A stretch of 64,000 bases of DNA from Geothrix sp. (lineage in GTDB: Bacteria > Acidobacteriota > Holophagae > Holophagales > Holophagaceae): positions 1,922,001 to 1,986,000 of the forward strand of contig NZ_JAHRYQ010000001.1 of assembly GCF_020622065.1 (NCBI RefSeq), given 5' to 3'. This document shows, piece after piece, positions 61,535 through 64,000 of this stretch. The notes beneath the pieces are model-generated. The model was given only the letters and a program-made list of their open reading frames with translations, made no database searches and was not told the DNA's origin. A program made the position numbers and the translations under genes. Numbering within the stretch: the first letter of the stretch is position 1; each line of letters starts with the position of its first letter.

Positions 61535-61639
61535 GGTCCCAGTGTAGGCGAGAGCCCCCTTTCGGTGCGGCGGGTCCCGAAAAGCCCTGGCACGAAATAC
61601 CTGTCTCGACTACTTTCTAGCGATCATCCGAGAGGTCGT

Positions 61640-62419
61640 ATGTTCCGTGCGTGGTCCCGCCCCCTGGCGCTGTGCCTTCTCCTGCTGCCTGGGAGTGCCT
61701 TGAGCTCCCAGGGATTCGCAGACGAGATCCAGGTCTACACCAACGACATCCAGAAACCCGGGAAAGTGGGGCTGGAGCTGCACCTCAACCGGATCCTCCA
61801 GGGACCGAAGGAGGCGCCGCCTGGGCTGCCCTTCAACGGGTCCTGGAACCTCACCCCCGAGATCTCGTACGGGCTCCTGCCCTCTCTGGACATCGGCCTC
61901 TACCTGCCCACGGCCCTCGACACGGACCACCACTACCGGTTCTCGGGGCCCAAATTCCGCCTGAAATGGCTGCCCATCCGGGGCGCAGGTGAGGAGGCCG
62001 CGGGGCCCTTCCTCGGCCTGAACCTTGAGGTGGCCCGCACAAACCGCAGCTTCTCCGACCTGCGCTGGGAGACCGAATTGCGCGGCCTCGCGGGCATCCA
62101 GGGCCAGGACTGGCTCCTGGCCGTGAACCCGGTCTTCACCTGGCCGCTGTCCGACGGCCAGGGGCGCGGCACCCCGGATTTCGCCACGGCCTGGAAGGCC
62201 ACCTACACCCGGTGGAAGACCGCCGCTCCGGGGCTGGAGCTCTACCTTGACCACGGCCTGCTGAATCAGGTGGATCTCTCCCGCGAGCAGAGCCAGCGCC
62301 TGTTCCTGACGCTCGATGTGGACCACGCCCCTCTCGTGTTCAATGTGGGTCTCGGCCGCGGGCTCACCGCCGCGTCAGAGCGATGGACCCTCAAGTTCAT
62401 CTTCGAGTTCGCATTCTGA
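61640..62419 (+). CDS. probable outer-membrane beta-barrel protein
   Basis: 259 residues. A signal peptide (FRAWSRPLALCLLLLPGSALS), then alternating polar/aromatic strands (EIQVYTNDIQKPGKVGLELHL, LDIGLYLPTALDTDHHYRF, FNVGLGRGLTAASERWTLKFI), ending in FEFAF with a terminal Phe, the usual outer-membrane beta-signal. AGAGG four bases before ATG 61640. Function unknown; resembles the transporter/porin-like barrels of DUF3187-type proteins only in outline. Confidence 0.7.
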   Translation: MFRAWSRPLALCLLLLPGSALSSQGFADEIQVYTNDIQKPGKVGLELHLNRILQGPKEAPPGLPFNGSWNLTPEISYGLLPSLDIGLYLPTALDTDHHYRFSGPKFRLKWLPIRGAGEEAAGPFLGLNLEVARTNRSFSDLRWETELRGLAGIQGQDWLLAVNPVFTWPLSDGQGRGTPDFATAWKATYTRWKTAAPGLELYLDHGLLNQVDLSREQSQRLFLTLDVDHAPLVFNVGLGRGLTAASERWTLKFIFEFAF

Positions 62420-62453
62420 GTGCCCCAGGAGGAGGGGCGAAGGGCTGGCCTCC

Positions 62454-63305
62454 CTAATCGATGCGGCGGTAGGTGCGAGGTTGAGACGGTGGTTCTGTGG
62501 ATGGGGGCTGATTCCCACGCGGTGTCCCTGTGATACGAAGACTTCCTTCCGCCCCGAGCTCAAACAGTGCGTCCTGTTGTACCTGGCCCAACCCTGTCCG
62601 AAACCACCACCGACCGGAACCCCATGGGACGAACCGACCACCTGTCCAAACGATCTCAGACATCCCAGATGCATCCCCCCAAGGTTGGCGCGGCGTGAAC
62701 CGGATCACCGTCCGGTTGATCGACTCGGCAAACCGTTTCTCCACTTCCAGGAGTTGTCCTGGCCCGTTCGATTCGACGGCTTCCCACTTACCCGCGAGAG
62801 GCTCAGGGGGAAGTGTCTCACCCACGCTGAAATCCCAACCGATCGGACCTGGGCGAGGCAAGATGCGCTTGTAGGTTTCCACCGTTTCTTGGCGATCTGA
62901 ACCCCCGTTCCAATCCGACCGACAGCTCCGGATTTCCAAAGTCACATCATCCAAGAGCTTCATCCGCCCTTCCCGCCAATCAAGCAGCCAGCCCATTTCA
63001 AGGAAGTTCCATTCGCGGCCGGATAGCGTATTGAACCGGAGCCTTCGGCCGTATTCGCTCGGCAAGGGCCACCCAAACGGGGGGTACACATTGTCGTAGG
63101 GCAAGTGAACATAGTGGCTCAAGGTGATGTAGAGATAGGATCTGTACCTTGGAGCGTCTGGTTCAGAAGCAAGCCTCCACGCGCCCTGAATGACTCCCGG
63201 CGTTTCCCTCACTTGATAGGCATTGAGTTTGGCAGCCGCAGCATCGGCACGCTTGGCAGGCTGATCCGCAACCTGCACGCAGACACTCAGTGGAACGAGG
63301 AACAT
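62454..63305 (-). CDS. exported protein of unknown function
   Basis: A 283-residue protein with a short hydrophobic start (MFLVPLSVCVQVADQ). Rich in Trp, Arg and Gly; segments such as RYRSYLYITLSHYVHLPYDN and EWNFLEMGWLLDWREGRMKL. The C-terminal 25 residues are Pro/Ser/Thr-rich. Base composition is somewhat lower in GC than neighbours. I do not recognise it. It lies just below the Mur-ligase-type gene, whose stop is one base above its start, so they may share a transcript. Confidence 0.55.
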   Translation of the reverse strand: MFLVPLSVCVQVADQPAKRADAAAAKLNAYQVRETPGVIQGAWRLASEPDAPRYRSYLYITLSHYVHLPYDNVYPPFGWPLPSEYGRRLRFNTLSGREWNFLEMGWLLDWREGRMKLLDDVTLEIRSCRSDWNGGSDRQETVETYKRILPRPGPIGWDFSVGETLPPEPLAGKWEAVESNGPGQLLEVEKRFAESINRTVIRFTPRQPWGDASGMSEIVWTGGRFVPWGSGRWWFRTGLGQVQQDALFELGAEGSLRITGTPRGNQPPSTEPPSQPRTYRRID

Positions 63306-63306
63306 C

Positions 63307-64000
63307 TTAGTCTCGCCTCAGAGATGGGTCAGATCGTTCAAGATCCTGCAAGATGTTCATCGCTAATGCGGTGAGCGAGGGATCCCGTGCGCCCATGATG
63401 AGGATCAGGTCTCCCGCCCGCGCTCCCTCGGAGAGCTGTGTCGCCAGCCATTCCCGTGAAGGCGCGAACGCCGCAGCTACGCCGCGGGCCGTGAGGTCCG
63501 CCACGACCTCGGCAGAGCTGATGTCCCGGGCGGCGGTGCCCCCCGCGTAGAAGACCTCCAGGAACCAGAGCCGGTCGCCGGGTGCCAGTTCCGCGGCGAA
63601 GGATTCCACGAAATCGGCGCGGAGGAACTTGAGCGGACCGTAGCCGTGCGGCTGGAAGACCGCCAGCACGCGACCACCGGCGGCCCCCACGCGCAGGTGC
63701 GCGGCGCGGATCGAGGCGGCCACCTTGGCCGGGTTGTGGCCGAAGTCATCCACCACGGTGACCCCGCGCCGCGTGCCCAGCACCTGGAACCGCCGGGCCA
63801 CGCCCTGGAACCGGGCCAGCGGTTCCACCATGGCGGCCAGGGGCACGCCCAGGGCGTGACAGGCCGCGAGGGCGGCCAGAGCGTTCTCGGCGTTGTGGCG
63901 GCCCGGCACCGGCAGGCGGAACGGCACGCCCTGCACCCTGAAGCAGGATCCTTCCAGCGCCAGCTGCAGGGCCTCCCCGCGGAGGCCGGCCTCGGACCCG
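63307..64000 (-). CDS. Mur ligase family protein (MurC/Mpl-like), 5' part outside the window
   Basis: About 231 residues of the C-terminal portion of an amide ligase that joins UDP-MurNAc to a peptide. Visible: GRHNAENALAALAACHALGVP, RRFQVLGTRRGVTVVDDFGH, NPAKVAASIRAAH, VLAVFQPHGYGPLKF, EVFYAGGTAARDISS, IMGARDPSL. DDFGHNP and FQPH are the MurC/Mpl C-terminal-domain motifs. The frame is open to the window edge and the N-terminal ATP-binding domain is not visible, so MurC and Mpl cannot be told apart. Confidence 0.85.
   Translation of the reverse strand, partial: GSEAGLRGEALQLALEGSCFRVQGVPFRLPVPGRHNAENALAALAACHALGVPLAAMVEPLARFQGVARRFQVLGTRRGVTVVDDFGHNPAKVAASIRAAHLRVGAAGGRVLAVFQPHGYGPLKFLRADFVESFAAELAPGDRLWFLEVFYAGGTAARDISSAEVVADLTARGVAAAFAPSREWLATQLSEGARAGDLILIMGARDPSLTALAMNILQDLERSDPSLRRD

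Overview
The window is a high-GC bacterial chromosome segment. Gene content (lipid A kinase LpxK, a beta-barrel outer-membrane protein, lipoproteins, a type IV pilus/type II secretion-like secretin cluster, Tat translocase) points to a diderm. The mix of anaerobic C4-dicarboxylate transport, Etf, and a branched-chain amino-acid ABC system with a LivM-LivG fusion is compatible with the Acidobacteriota, perhaps the Holophaga/Geothrix group. That taxonomic placement is inference; there is no rRNA here to settle it.

Layout, left to right. 1-13.4 kb: end of a TPR protein, an AT-rich gap with DnaA-box-like sites, smc (minus), then a plus-strand cluster of PilM-like/PilN/PilO/PilP/secretin/pseudopilin genes, tRNA-Leu(CAG), rpsO, a Nudix hydrolase and a YciO-family protein. 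12.6-19.4 kb (minus): sdaA with a small partner, then a tightly overlapping operon TolQ/ExbB-like - polysaccharide deacetylase - yaaA - DUF309 - nadB. 19.4-25.3 kb: UDP-sugar dehydrogenase, an AtuA-C-like protein, tatA, tatC, murG (minus), etfB-etfA. 25.4-28.5 kb: DUF1569, a CNB-FHA fusion and free-Met-R-sulfoxide reductase (all minus), lpxK (plus). 28.6-33.6 kb: a branched-chain amino-acid-type ABC transporter (binding protein, LivH, LivM-LivG fusion, LivF).

33,643-47,698 is a 14.06-kb integrated element in the 3' half of tRNA-Gly(CCC). It is bounded by an exact 48-bp direct repeat that regenerates the tRNA. It encodes a tyrosine integrase, an AlpA-like DNA-binding protein, many small overlapping genes, a primase, an SF3/VapE-like ATPase, a VRR-NUC nuclease, a lambda gpI-like tail-assembly protein, and both terminase subunits. 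No portal, capsid, head-tail connector, tape measure or lysis gene is visible. It therefore looks like a phage satellite (PICI-like) rather than a complete prophage, and its gene set (complete terminase plus one tail-tip gene, no capsid) is unusual. Both ends carry matching short repeats that look like integrase arm sites.

47.7-53.3 kb (minus): shikimate-pathway AroD-AroE fusion followed by an overlapping set made of an NtrC-like regulator, a MoxR ATPase, a RodZ-like membrane HTH protein and an unrecognised protein. 53.5-58 kb: a C4-dicarboxylate module (Dcu-type carrier, DASS-type carrier with an odd Ala/Lys/Glu-rich linker, tartrate/D-malate dehydrogenase). 58-64 kb: NHL-repeat lipoprotein, a small membrane protein with mazG, a beta-barrel-like protein, an exported protein of unknown role, and the C-terminal part of a MurC/Mpl-type ligase running off the right edge.
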